Shown: piece by piece, positions 43,701-54,929 of the stretch
Layout of the letters: the number at the start of each line of letters is the position of its first letter
How positions within the stretch are numbered: the first letter of the stretch is position 1
NCBI RefSeq assembly: GCF_035222485.1
Contig: NC_085924.1
Coordinates: 1,674,001 to 1,738,000 of the forward strand
Length of the DNA stretch: 64,000 nt
Direction of reading: 5' to 3'
Origin: Podospora pseudoanserina
Lineage: Eukaryota; Ascomycota; Sordariomycetes; Sordariales; Podosporaceae
Program-made: the position numbers and the translations under genes
The notes under the pieces: model-generated
The model's input: the letters and a program-made list of their open reading frames with translations, nothing else
What the model was told of the DNA's origin: nothing
Database searches by the model: none

Positions 43701-46265
43701 ATATACACGGCAAAATATACTGGGTCTGGAACCCAGTTACTAACAAAGTCGTGAAGGTCAACGCCGTAAAGTTTAACGAAGGCGATTCTTATAGGCCTAA
43801 CGATAACGAGTATAAGGATATTGAGTACGAGGCAGTCTTTATTAATAGTACCATAGCCGAAGAAAAAGATACCGCCACTAACAGAACGATATCCCTAGGG
43901 AGGAAGGTCACCTTTAATAACAAACCTACCACTATACCGGAGCCCGCTACACAGCGAAGTGCTCCAATAGTTAATAAAGGGAAGGCTAAGGACCCTAGGC
44001 AGACTATTCTACCCACTCCGAAAGCTACGCCGTCACCAATACTACCTCCACTGCCTGAGGCTTTAGACGTGGAAAACTTTTTCGACGCCGAAGAGGTGGA
44101 GGATATACGGTCCGAGGCACCTATCCCACCAAACCATAACTAAGCGCCCTATACCACTGACTCTCCTGCCATGAGAGAGCTCACCTCCCCTGTGAGGCTA
44201 ATGGGGGGGGAGGAGGGTAAGGCTATGGGGGGGCCTGGTGATGACCAGGCCGATAACAGGCTACTGGATTCAGGCACGGACAGCCTGGTCGAAGACTCTA
44301 ACGACGATTTCGAGCCTGATACAGGCCATATAGAGGAAGCGGTGGCTTCTCCGCCGGCTTAGGAGCGGCCTCGCAGAGCAACAACAAGAAATTAGGGCCC
44401 AGGCTTCTATAAGAAGCTACAGCAGGGTAAGCACCCTTACCAAGGTTTTTTCACAGTACATCTCGATAACCCACGACTACGTGAGGTAGTGGCCTACGCC
44501 CTATCCACGGTTAAAATCGACCACCTTCTGCAAACCATCAATAAGCACCATATACCCAGGAACTACCGGCAAGCGAGGAAACTCGAGAACTACTATAAGT
44601 ATTGGCTGCCTGCCATGAAGGAGCAGGACGCCGGCCTGTTGGAAAAGGACGTCTACGAGCTGGTGGATACGCCGAAAGGCTACAACGTCTTACCGAGCAA
44701 ATGGGTATACGATGAAAAGATGGACCTTTATACTAGTGAGGTGAAGGCTAGGGCGAGATGGGTAGTGTGTGGCAACTTTGACAGGGACTCCTGGGCTACA
44801 CAGGACGTCTACGCCGCCGTTGTGAGTAGCGTAGCAGTCAAATGCTTTTGGGCTATTACAGCCGTGAAGGACTGGGAGTACCTTCAATACGACTTCAAGA
44901 TGGCATTTCTCAACGCCAAAATCCCTGACACCGCACAGTACTACGTACGACCACCAGATGGCTTGGGCAAGCCACTGGGCAAGGTGTGCCGGCTCAAGAG
45001 GGCATTATACGGCCTGAGGAAGTCACCTATCTACTGGTACGAGACAGTGAAACCTGTGATGGTTGAACTGGGCTTCGATACCCTCTCATCAGACCTCTGC
45101 CTGTTCCGTCACAAAGAGACAGGTGCCCTGGTAGTCCTGTACGTGGATGACCTACTTATATCAGCGCCTACGACGAAAATCATTGAAGATATCGCCACCG
45201 GGCTGGAGAGCAAGTATGGCATCAAGAAACTAGGCGAGCCAAAGAGGTTCTTGGGTTTTGATATCGTGAGGAACCGCGGGAAGAGGCAGGTCTACCTGTC
45301 CCAGGTGGCCTATATCGACGCCTTACTCGAGAAGTTCGGCTACAAAGACATGGCCGGCGTGGCTACGCCGTAGCCAGCCAAGCTGGAGCTCCCTTTTACG
45401 TGGGAGAAAATGACCGCGGAAGTGAAGGAGTATATTCGGAAGACCGGTTCGTTGAACTGGCTTTCTGCTGGCACTCGGCCTGATATCACTTTCACCGTCA
45501 ACCGCCTTTGTGGGGGCAATTCTGGGCCCTCACCACGTCACTTGGAGTTGATGAAGCACCTTTTCCGGTACCTGGCTGCCACCAGGAAGCTGTGTATTGT
45601 GCTGGGGGGTTCCGAGTTCTCGGCAGAAGATATGAAGCTTGTGGGATTCGCAGATGCCTCACACGCGGATGTCTTACCTTGGAGATATTCCACTGGCGGC
45701 CACGTCGTCTTCGTGGCTGGTGGGCCAGTATTGTGGAAGAGTAAGAAGCAGACCTTCGTCGCCCTGAGTACGACGGAGGCAGAGTTTGCCAACCTGACGC
45801 CTACAGGGTATTCACTGCAGTGGGTGTCAAAGATATTGGAAGACTGTGGTGTGCCACAGCCAAGGCCATACATGCTGTATACCGATAGTAAGAACGCCGA
45901 AATCATAGTTCTGAACCCTCAGAATATCGCCAGGACCCGGTGTATCGATATACGGTACAAGTGGGTGGGTGAACAAGTGAAGGAAGGAAGATTTGGTATT
46001 CAACATATCTCTGGGTTGGAGATGCCGGCGGATGGATTCATAAAGGCACTATAAAGGGAGAAGCACGCAAAGTTTGTGCAGCTATTGGGAATGCAAGATT
46101 TTCCGGTTTGAGATATGCAGGAGAACGTGTATTTGTATGGGAAAAAGGCCACTAGGGCATTGGGCAAAGGAGTCAAAGGAAGTGGGAAGAATCTGGGCGT
46201 ATATTGGCCTTCGGAGGATATTGACGATGGCTTCGTTTTGGACGGCGGTGTGCTGTCTGTGGGGG

Positions 46266-46448
46266 TGTGGGGCACCAAAGGGCCCAGGTTTTCCCAGACC
46301 CACACCGGTTTGCTCTGGGGCTGGATTTTCTTACTGTTTTCTTTTGAACCAACAACCAACTACTGTAATACTAATTTGCTTACCAATTTTGGCCATTTTT
46401 TGGCCTCATTTTCGCCGCCGGTGACTTTCCTAGGTCGCCAGCCCAACA
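46266..46448 (+). repeat. Right LTR of Copia element
   Basis: Matches 40528-40711 apart from a one-base length change; preceded by a G-rich polypurine-like stretch and followed by GTAAT at 46449-46453. Confidence 0.95.
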
Positions 46449-47264
46449 GTAATTGATCACCCTGCGATTTCAAAAAGCCGCGAGCGATCGCCAAATATCA
46501 GTCTTTTCAATTCAAACCAGCAAAATCCGCGAGAAGAACGAACGTCTACAGCAGGAGTTGATCAAGCTAGAATTCAATATCCAAGAGAGCGGTCGTCAAG
46601 CAACAATCTGTCGGTCCCAAAACAAAGAGCTGCGTAAGGAGAATGAGCGTATCAACAAGGGGTCAGACAACCTGCGATTGGATAGATATGAGGGTCATCG
46701 ACAACTAGTGTCTGAAAGAGACAGGCTGCGTGATGACATGGAGCGTTTGCAGAACGAATTGAATGCCGGGAGAGCGCGGGGAGATGAGGTGAGACGGTTG
46801 AAGGATGAAATAAGAAAGATTCAAGCCGACAAGGAGGAGTTGGAGCGCAACACAAACGCCATGCGTTCACAGCAAGTTGGGAGTGGAACACAAGGAGCGT
46901 CCCTTGGACCACAAACGCCCCATCGACCAACCTATGGAACACAGGGAACACACCAAGAAACGGCCTCCTATGGAACAAACTATGGAACAAAGCAAGGAAC
47001 GAATCAAGGAACGAATCACGGAACGAATCAATGAACAGGCCAAGGACAATCCTACACAACGCAGCAAAGAACGCCTTATGGATCATCCTATACAACGCAG
47101 CAAGGAACAACCGAAGACAATCCTATACAGCGCAGCAGGGGAGTTCCTATGGACTAACCCAAGGAACGCCGTAACCAACACCTCAACAACCATCGCCACC
47201 TCAACAACCACCTCCGCCGCCGCCTAAAGAACCACCGCCACCACTGCCCCAAGAAACACCTCAG

Positions 47265-47480
47265 GCAGCGAACCAAGGAGTGTCCCAGGGAGCGAACCAA
47301 GGACCACCTGAGGGAGCGAACCAAGAAAACCCTCAGGGAGCGTTCCAAGGAAGATCTCAGGCAACGATCCAAGAAAGCCCCGAGGGAGCGATCCCAGGAA
47401 CACCTCAGGGGGCCATCCATGAGACATCTCAGGGAGCGATCCAAGAAACACCTCAGGGATCAATCCAAAGAACTCCCAAG
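47265..47480 (+). repeat. 24-bp coding minisatellite, nine units
   Basis: Nine consecutive 24-bp units encode eight-residue repeats of the form G-A-x-Q-x-x-P-Q/E (e.g. GANQGPPE, GANQENPQ, GAIQETPQ). Units are diverged but keep length exactly, so they expanded while coding. They lie in the decayed coiled-coil gene. Confidence 0.9.
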
Positions 47481-48849
47481 TATCGCCGGCAGTTGAAGAC
47501 AACAGAAGTCCTGCCGAGACACAAGACTTGCTGCGCAAAATCGAAAGACTACATACCCAGAGGGACAACGCAGAGCGCGAAGTAACTCGCTTACAGTCAC
47601 AAAATCAAGCTGCTGAATTTTATAATCAGGAGTTAGAGGCCCAATTCGAACGTTTAGAACAAGAACTAGCGGCCGAACGATCAAGGCCGCCTGCTGGAGT
47701 CGAGGGAGGTTCCGAAATGACACCCGACGTCGACAAACCAAACCGCACAATCCCCAATCTACAAAAGCAATTATCCGTCGAGCGAGAGGAGAAGGAGCTG
47801 AAGGAAGTTCAATGCCAGTTCAGAATTTAGGAACTGCAGGATGAAATCAACAGTCTTCGGGACAACGAGCACGAAAGCATCAGCACCAGCTCCCCTCAAC
47901 CTGAACCTGGCACGACAAGTGTCAACCGGGTCACCGACCAAGAGCTTATTAGCCGTTTCGTGGACCTGCGGGAGGATATCGACAAAGTGATCTGAAACAG
48001 GGCTTGGTACGACCTCGAGTCGCCGGCGGTTCTCAACGACCAAGAACAGCAGGATGAATACATGCCAACTCTCTACAGCCACGAAGGCTGGGGCTCGCAG
48101 CCAGTCTTGGATCGAATCAACACGTAACGTTCGACGTGGTATGAGAAGCTGTTGGGTACCATTTTCAGCAGAGAAACTTACAGGCTCGAGGGTATCACGA
48201 TCGAGTCTGACTCTTCAAACCAGCCGCATTATGTCGAGTCGGGCTTGGAGGCATTTGAACGTCTTGTCAGCTCGTATAATGGTATGCCTCTTTTTCCCTT
48301 GCATTCCATGTCCTTGAATCAAACAACGCTTTCTGTCTAGTTGACCCAGAAAAAGTCCAAGCCTGGCGTAGTGCCACCGTCGCCTGCGTGGGTCAATGTC
48401 AGGTGAAGCCAGGGACCCCCAACACAGCTTTCAATACACTCATGGCTGTTTTCAGGCCAGTTATCAGTTCTTCTTTGACCCAGGAGGCGGGGGGAGACTT
48501 GACACGGGCCGTCTGGACCCTTGACGACGACGCCTTCGGGCTCAAGTTGAAGATGCGCATGTACATTCCAGAATGCCACATAAAAGAATTTTATGAGGAC
48601 GACGAGAGACCGCATATGGTTCAGGACCATGGCTGGGTAAAACCAGTGGCTATCGTGGGTGCTGATGATGGGCGGCTGCCTACGGAGAGAGATGAGAAGA
48701 TTTCATACATGATCTTTGGTGCCTTGACGAAGGGATGGGACGATGTGTTGGTGAAGGCACACGTTGCCGTTACTGGCGGAAACGTACAGGCGTCAAAGCC
48801 AGAGCATGCTGCTCGTGATCTACGAGAAGACGACAATTATGACGACTGA

Positions 48850-49750
48850 AAACATATGCACGTAACGTAGTTGGCAGGAAGTTCTTGTTCCCAATAGATT
48901 TGGAGATGGCGCAACTTTTGCCTTTATTGCTGCTCGCCAACAGTTGTGCATTACATGCTCAGAACAGTGCTATATCGTCCTGTTTGGCGAGAAGGGATGC
49001 CCTATTCCCAGTCGTACATACCTGAGTATTCCCTAAATTGCTGATGACACACTCACACCACCCTTTCAAAAGGACCACCCATGGCCAATCTTATCAGCCA
49101 AGTCCGCCAAGTCTCAGGGCTGAACGCCAATCTCCTCACGGGTTGTCCCGCACTTTATGCTTGATGAACCTTATGCTGGGCCATTATCTGTCCGCGGAGG
49201 ATACCGTCCAGTCCACCTAGGCACTTCCTCGTTCGGTGTTTGTATCTGATGCCTGTGCCGCCCGCCACTTCTCACTTGACAGGGTCGATCATCAGCCTTT
49301 ACGGCTCAAACTCAGGACATGAGTAAGCACCCACTGCAGCATGCATGTCAACACATCTCGGAAGGGTGGTTTCATTGGTCTGACAAAATCCCCGATGCTC
49401 ACATTTTCTTGGGTGGCTTTCTCCAAGTGCATCTGGATTGTCTAAACCTGTCTTGGGGGTCGGAGGGATGGCGGTGGTTATTTTGGACGAAATATATTGG
49501 TCAGCTCGTAGAGCAGGCAGGAGGTTTCTTCAGCTGAGCAGGTAGTGGTGGTCTTGTCAGTGCTTACATAGCTACTTGAGCCTCCCAGATGTCAGTTTGA
49601 GGGGATTCAGTTCTTCTTCTGTTTCTTCTCAGCTTGATAATCTGCAAAGAGCCCCTGATCTGGCAACTCGCGTGTTTCGGCACTTGCATCGAACCGACAT
49701 ACCTAGCTACCCGACAGCTTGGGAAGGATTCTCAGATCCACCCGCCCGCT
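48850..49750. other. Intergenic
   Basis: No gene seen; the right end is the leader of the membrane glycoprotein gene. Confidence 0.5.
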
Positions 49751-51151
49751 ATGGACCAACGAGAGAAAGCTCCCTTCTTGGCCAGCTCCAGGGACATGGA
49801 GGAAGCAGCGCAACATGCTGACTCCACCCAGCCGCAACAACAACACCGCCGTGACCTAAAAAGCACCGTTCGCATCCTAGGAGCAACAACCTGCCTCCTC
49901 GTCTTCCTCCTCCACATCCTCCTCCAAGTTCCGCTAACCACCACCAGCACCACCACCCTCCAGCCCCATCACCACCATGCCTCCAACCCCCCCCGATCCA
50001 TCACCCACCCCACCATCAAAAAGCGCATCCCGGGCGAACACGTCGTCCTAGCCGACTGTCGCGACCGCAAAAACGTCGTCTCCTCCCAGATGGCCTACTA
50101 CGTCGGCGACCCCGGCCCCATCCCCGGCGACGTCGCTATAGTGGAGACACCCCCCGGTCAAACCGCCCTCTGGATCAACACCGAGACCTCTGCCCTCTTC
50201 TACAACAGCAACGTCACCTTCACCGCCTGGCTCGGCCCCAAGGTAGGCGACGGGCAGTTTGCCGGGACGGGTGACAACGGCTACGGGAATTTTACTTGTT
50301 GGCAGAGGTTCAAGTTTGATTTGTATCGCTACAACAATGATACGATTTGCTCGGGGGTGTATGCTTGTAATCATGATATTATGCCTGGTTGGTATCCCCT
50401 CCCCCACCCCCCATCCCATCTTGATGATTTTCGGGAAGTGTACTGATGGGGTTGGGTTTCAGCGGTGTTGCCTACTCCCGGGGCGGGTTCGAGTCCGGGG
50501 GCGGGGGCCGGGGCGGCTCCAGAGGCGGCCCCAAGCGGCGGTCTCCCACAGGGAGCAATGATAGGGATCATTGTCGCCGTTGTCGGGTCAGTGCTTTTTG
50601 GGATTGCGATGGGGGTTTTCTGGTGGTACTGGCGGCGGACAAGACAGCGGCAGCAACAACAACAACAACAAGGGGACGAGTCACCTGAGCCAAAGACGGA
50701 GAATAATGAAGCGTCACTTCCGCCGCCGACATATGCCTCGGCTGTTTTGCCTCAGTCGCCAGCTGCTGCGCCCAAGTTTGAGCTTGCGCCGGGGACGCTG
50801 TATGAGATGGATGGGCAGTGGTACCGCGTGGAAATGGCGACTGATACTTCGAGGTATGAGATGGATGCGCAGAGTGTCAAGAAAGGGGGTGGGGTTGCGA
50901 GTGAGGAGGTGGAAAATGAGGAGGGGGAGAGTCCGACTAGTTCTGCAGAGGGGAGTAGTCTGTCAGCGATGACGAGGGGTGATACTGTAAGTTCTGTCAA
51001 CTCGCCGGTTTTGACGCCGGTGAATGCCGAAGGGAGGGTTGTGTCGCCGCCTGTGGCCGGAATGCCGGTGCCGGTGTTGGTTCCTATTCCTGGGCCTGGG
51101 GCAGATGATCATGCTGAGAGTCAGGCTCATGTAAAGACCGGTTCTGGTTGA
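49751..51151 (+). CDS. Membrane glycoprotein with two hydrophobic segments and a PPxY motif
   Basis: Exons 49751-50387 and 50463-51151 (75-nt intron) encode 441 residues. Residues ~40-60 form a first hydrophobic segment (ILGATTCLLVFLLHILLQV). A central region with N-glycosylation sequons (NVTF, NFT, NDT) and paired cysteines (CWQRF, CSGVYACNHD) looks extracellular. A second helix (MIGIIVAVVGSVLFGIAMG then WRRTRQR) is followed by a long tail with a Gln run, PPPTYASAV (a PPxY motif that could bind WW-domain ubiquitin ligases of the Rsp5 type), LYEMDGQWYRVEM and a Ser/Pro-rich end. No enzyme motif. The start at 49751 is the first ATG that keeps the N-terminus short and hydrophilic before the first helix. 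A mutated copy of its 3' end lies at 56437. Confidence 0.7.
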
Positions 51152-51302
51152 TAATGGAAGGCTTGTGTCATTGGGATGGGGAGTACCTCACGTAGCTGAA
51201 AATGAAAATAGTGATCTTGACACCTGCAGAGCACTAACGACATGGACCGTTTCCCGGGCAGACGAGATTACCTTGTCTTTCAGTTCACCTGCTCGAAATT
51301 GT

Positions 51303-53590
51303 TTACTTCGATTCCTCCAATAGTTCAACTACAGCATTCTGCCTCTTTTTGACGGCCTTCTCTAGAGGAGTTTGGCTGTCTTTGCCACCACGGAGCGATT
51401 TATCTGCGCCGCGAGCCAGCAAGAGGCGAACAACGTCAGCATAACCTCCTCCCGCGGCTCCAAAGAGGGCTATTCTGTGCGACTTGTCCTGTGCGTTGAC
51501 CTTGGCCCCCTTCAATAGCAACTCCCTGGCTGTATCAAACCTCCCAGCCCAAAAAGCCCAGCGCAAAGGCGTGTTCCCACCCTGGTCCTTAGCATCGACC
51601 TCGGCACCGCGTTCAAGGAGGAGCTTAATGATGGACACATCTCCTGCGTGTGCAAAGATATGCAACGCCGTCTCGTTGCGGCGAACCCTGATGGAAACAG
51701 GCACGCCAATCTCCAGCAGCTTGCGCACAATGTTCCGATAGCCCAGCTGCGCCGCGTCGATCAACGCTGTCTGCATGTGTGTGAGGGGGGATCACGAGAT
51801 GGTCAGAGTTCCCCAAGGTGAGCATCTTGAACATGAACTCAAACTTCTTGTGCGCCGAAGCCTCCAAGCGCTTCTCCGGAGCCTTCAGGGCAGCATTCGA
51901 CGCTCTCTTTGCCGTCTCTGCCCTGGATTCATCTTTGCCAGCGTGCCGTAACAGGTTAGCTCAGCATGTTGCCCGTCTTAGACTGAGAAACAAGTGTCAC
52001 AAGAGACAAAGCCTCACTTGAGTTCTGTCAGTTGCAGGCATAGATTCATATTTCCTTGTTGCGCGGCCACCGCGCTCGGCAAAAGTCCAAGGTTGTTCCT
52101 TTTGACCACCAAGTGCAGCATGTACTTTGCCTGCGGCCACTCGGACTCCTGCCATGCAAGCTGGTGGATATCGAAACAGTTTAGAAATGTCCCCACAAGC
52201 GCGTGAAAGACTGTATAGCCAGCCATGTTGCTGTCAAACCCCTGACACAGCTGCATGTAGCAGGCTGAGATCTCGGCAGGGCAGTGGATCCTGCATAAGG
52301 ACATGATCAAGACGACCTCCTTGGGCCCGAACGGGGTGGACATCGCGGCCAGCAGCGGAAGGTGCTTCATGACGAAGTATGAGACGACTGATGACACGGT
52401 CTTTACGTCGGTGTGCTGTGCGAGGGCTCTCCTTGGTGAGGATGCGGTGCAGAATGGCACCGACAACCCTTATGTCGCCCTTGGAGGACCACTTGGTAAT
52501 GTGGCCTTCGAAACGCTCCGACTGCTCGGCTATTTCTTGCGCTGAATGTCGGTCATCGCATCCTAGAGAGAAAGCTCTCGGAAGAGTGGTATGAATTCGG
52601 CCTTACCGGTGCCCAATAAACTCTTGTACCTGCATGGCTTGTTGGCAGCGCGCCGCCATCCTCCAGCTGAAAAGAAGTTCCAGAGTCCTCCAGCCTGGTG
52701 ATCAAATCGACTTCCACCGAGTTTCGGAGTGCTTAGGCCCTGTTCGAGCTCTGATGGGAGCGAAAGAAGCCGGCCAAGGGAGCTCACCGTTTCCTGGTTT
52801 TACATCCCGGTGCAGAATGGTGTGCCACCCTGACGGGAAGCTACTGTATCCATGGAGAGAGCCGTTGTTCCGAGTTGCCTCGAGTCCGTAATGGCAGCGT
52901 GACAAAGCTGATCCCAAGGCCTCGACAAAAGTCCAAGCCACATTGTCTGGAAACATCACACTGTCGAAAGCCGGCAAGGACCGGGGAGTTAGCCGCAGAA
53001 ACCGGGCAGAGCGACGAGCTCCATGGCGGCATGACTCACGTGTTCTTTTCCAGAGTTGCCTCCAGTTCCTTGAATTGACAGAACTCGGTGTATATCTCCA
53101 TCTTGGTGTCGCTGAGTTCGTGATGAACATATTGGATAATGCGGGGATGGTCCAACGTCATGTAACATCAAAGCTCCATATCTGTGTCCCGTATATGCTT
53201 CTCGCGTGCCCTCTGCTGTATCTATGGGGGAAACCGAATGACCATTTTGGCAAAGTTTCAGAGCTCATCTCCGTCAGCGACCATCGTCACACAACCACAC
53301 CAGGCGACACGAACGTTATGGCACAGCGTGCATTCTACCCAAAATACATCCCCATAGGCGCCCCTCCCCATCATATCCCGGTCTTGGTGCTGCTGGTGAA
53401 CTCGTGGGGATAGCAACGCCCGTCGGTCCGAGGGTAGCATCTGATCATGGCTTTGCTTCCATCGTCGGTCAGTTTCGCGTCAAAGCGCGAGGATCCATCC
53501 TCTGTTGTCTCAGTTGTCTCTTGCGAAGCGTCGAAAGGGTAGCTCGCTATCAATACCATTGACCGTTGATAGCGGCCCCTTTTCATTCAT
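51303..53590 (-). pseudogene. Decayed protein kinase gene with C-terminal ankyrin repeats
   Basis: Read on the minus strand from about 53590. Recognisable pieces in order are: a Thr/Ser-rich start, a glycine-loop piece (GRGAYGDVFWVE, about 53.3 kb), a helical stretch, a catalytic-loop piece (ILHRDVKPGN, about 52.8 kb), a helical-repeat region at 52.0-52.5 kb, and a well-preserved ankyrin block at 51.3-51.8 kb (e.g. RNETALHIFAHAGDV, GGNTPLRWAFWAG, GADKSLRGGKDSQTPLEKA). The pieces lie in different frames, more than introns alone would explain, and the kinase activation segment is not recognisable. The gene therefore looks dead, although the ankyrin block of ~157 residues is open. It is head-to-head with the HeLo-type remnant at 53856. 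Such kinase/ankyrin proteins occur in fungal non-self recognition repertoires. Confidence 0.6.
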
Positions 53591-53855
53591 GGTTAGAGTC
53601 GATTGGATTGTCTCCACGTAGTGAAACGGGCGCCTACCTACCTACCTACCTGGAAAGGTACATGACCTGTGTGATCGTTGAGACCCTTTTCTGGAGCTGC
53701 TGAACTTGTGTGCTCTGATGTTCGGTTTCTTTTGTTTTTTTCCTTATACGTCTGTTTTGCCTCTCAGGTAGGCTGTGTTGGTTTCTTCCTCGCCTGGCTC
53801 TTTCATGGTCTTTTCTTCTCCTTCATCGGTAAGATAAGTTAGTGCGCTCCAAGCA

Positions 53856-54867
53856 ATGGCCGAGAGAACTTTCGCTGCTGTCTCCTTGAGCTTCCAGCTC
53901 TTTGCTGGTTGTATACAAGGCAAGTAATAGCCCTAATTCTCATCTCGGGACTCCCAGATTAGTGGATGGCTGACGGTGGCAGACCAGAAGGCTCAATGCG
54001 TTGGTGACGTTGCTGAAGCATAGCAAAAACACACGGCTTTTCAATGCGGCGCAGAGCCTCGGCTATCTTCGTGAGGACATCTCCTCTGAGACGACCAGAA
54101 AGGGGACCCGCGATTACCGCTATGGCTTCGTCTTTACCAAGCCCAGGAGGCTTTGATTCGGGAGCCCGGCCGACGTGTCTGTGGGGGTTTCTCTTGATAG
54201 ACACCCAGGCGCCTCTGAGTATGCCCAGTCTGACAGACAGGGCGGCCCTGGCCCTCACACTGGCCGAGAGCTTGAGTCGGCTACACGCTGTGAATTGTCT
54301 GCATAAGGGGTTGCGAAGACACAATGTTCTGTTCCTTCCCCGACGCTCACAGTGGCACACCGGGGGCCGTATTTCGACAGCCAGTCATCTCTGGGTTTGA
54401 GCTCGCCCAGCCCCAGTTTGAGCCAAGCTGGACATCGCCCAGCTGGCCGAATCCTGCTCACGACCTCTACAAGCAACCGCGTGTGCAAGCGGACCCTGGC
54501 CGGAGAGCCGAAGACAGCGAGTAAGGCTCCGAGTCGTATAGGAAGGAGCACGACATCTACGCCCTCGGTGTGATTCGGGTTGAGATTGCGTGCTGGCAGC
54601 CCGTCCATGCCATTCTGCGGGTTGACCTAGAGCAGGCAAGTCTTAGGGACACAATGCCTGTGAAGAGACGTCTGTTGGAGTCTCATATCCCGCAAAAGGT
54701 TCGATTTAACATGGGGGGACACTGTGTGCGATGTGATGGAGGCCTGCCTTAGTGGTTTGGATCTCCCAGAGCCGGGACTCGGCGAAGTCAACCTTGAGAG
54801 AGATATGTCCGTTCAAGAGCGTTTCTATTCGGACGTTGTCCAAGAGTTGAAGTTACTCCATGTGTAG
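53856..54867 (+). pseudogene. Decayed HeLo-domain/kinase-like gene
   Basis: The start MAERTFAAVSLSFQLFAGCIQG is a characteristic HeLo-type N-terminus (the prion-inhibition-and-propagation family). Most of the HeLo domain is missing. After it come pieces of the kinase-like region that usually follows: a stretch ending YRYGFVFTKP, then LALTLAESLSRLHAVNCLHKG with HNVLFLP, SGFELAQPQ, YRKEHDIYALGV and a terminal helix ending VVQELKLLHV. The gene is broken in several places and carries a large internal loss; I treat it as a fossil. Its head-to-head partner at 51303-53590 is only about 270 bp away. Confidence 0.6.
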
Positions 54868-54929
54868 GGGGGACATTATTAGCTAAGCTACCCACCTACC
54901 TAGACAGAATATCACTGTCCAGGTACTTG

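Larger units (their letters stand above)
40528..46448 (+). mobile_element. Copia-type (Pseudoviridae-like) LTR retrotransposon, broken
   Basis: A 5.9-kb element with LTRs of 184 and 183 bp that differ by a single-base length change in what I compared, TG...CA ends and a 5-bp target duplication GTAAT. Parts in order: left LTR, primer-binding site, gag region (about 41.3-42.4 kb, with a zinc-knuckle-like stretch), protease region (about 42.4-42.7), integrase (about 42.8-44.1), reverse transcriptase (about 44.4-45.4) and RNase H (about 45.4-46.1), then the right LTR. Integrase before reverse transcriptase identifies Copia rather than Gypsy. The coding part carries several breaks and is a fossil. 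The near-identical LTRs indicate recent insertion, although LTRs this short may escape RIP. It sits in the decayed coiled-coil gene. Confidence 0.95.
39991..48849 (+). pseudogene. Decayed coiled-coil gene split by a Copia element
   Basis: Coding-like pieces of one host gene lie on both sides of the Copia insertion (40528-46448). Left of it are a possible start at 39991, VQDGMVDIQTRMAILSDQIE, a Pro-rich segment, and a helix ending AAEIAGLNDEIYRLQK right at the insertion. Right of it are a long coiled coil (KIREKNERLQQELIKLEF, RLRDDMERLQNELNAG), GTNQ-type repeats, a Pro/Gln stretch, the 24-bp minisatellite, a second coiled coil (QNQAAEFYNQELEAQFERL) and a C-terminal domain (FERLVSSYNG, then TPNTAFNTLMAVF and CHIKEFYEDDE) with a credible 57-nt intron near 48283-48339. 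Stops and frame changes occur on both sides of the insertion, so the gene was, or has become, non-functional independently of it. Function unknown; the layout suggests a cytoplasmic scaffold-like protein. Confidence 0.65.

Noticed and set aside
47265-47480. CRISPR-like regular repeats
   Set aside because: Units are contiguous 24-bp coding repeats without spacers in a eukaryotic gene remnant.
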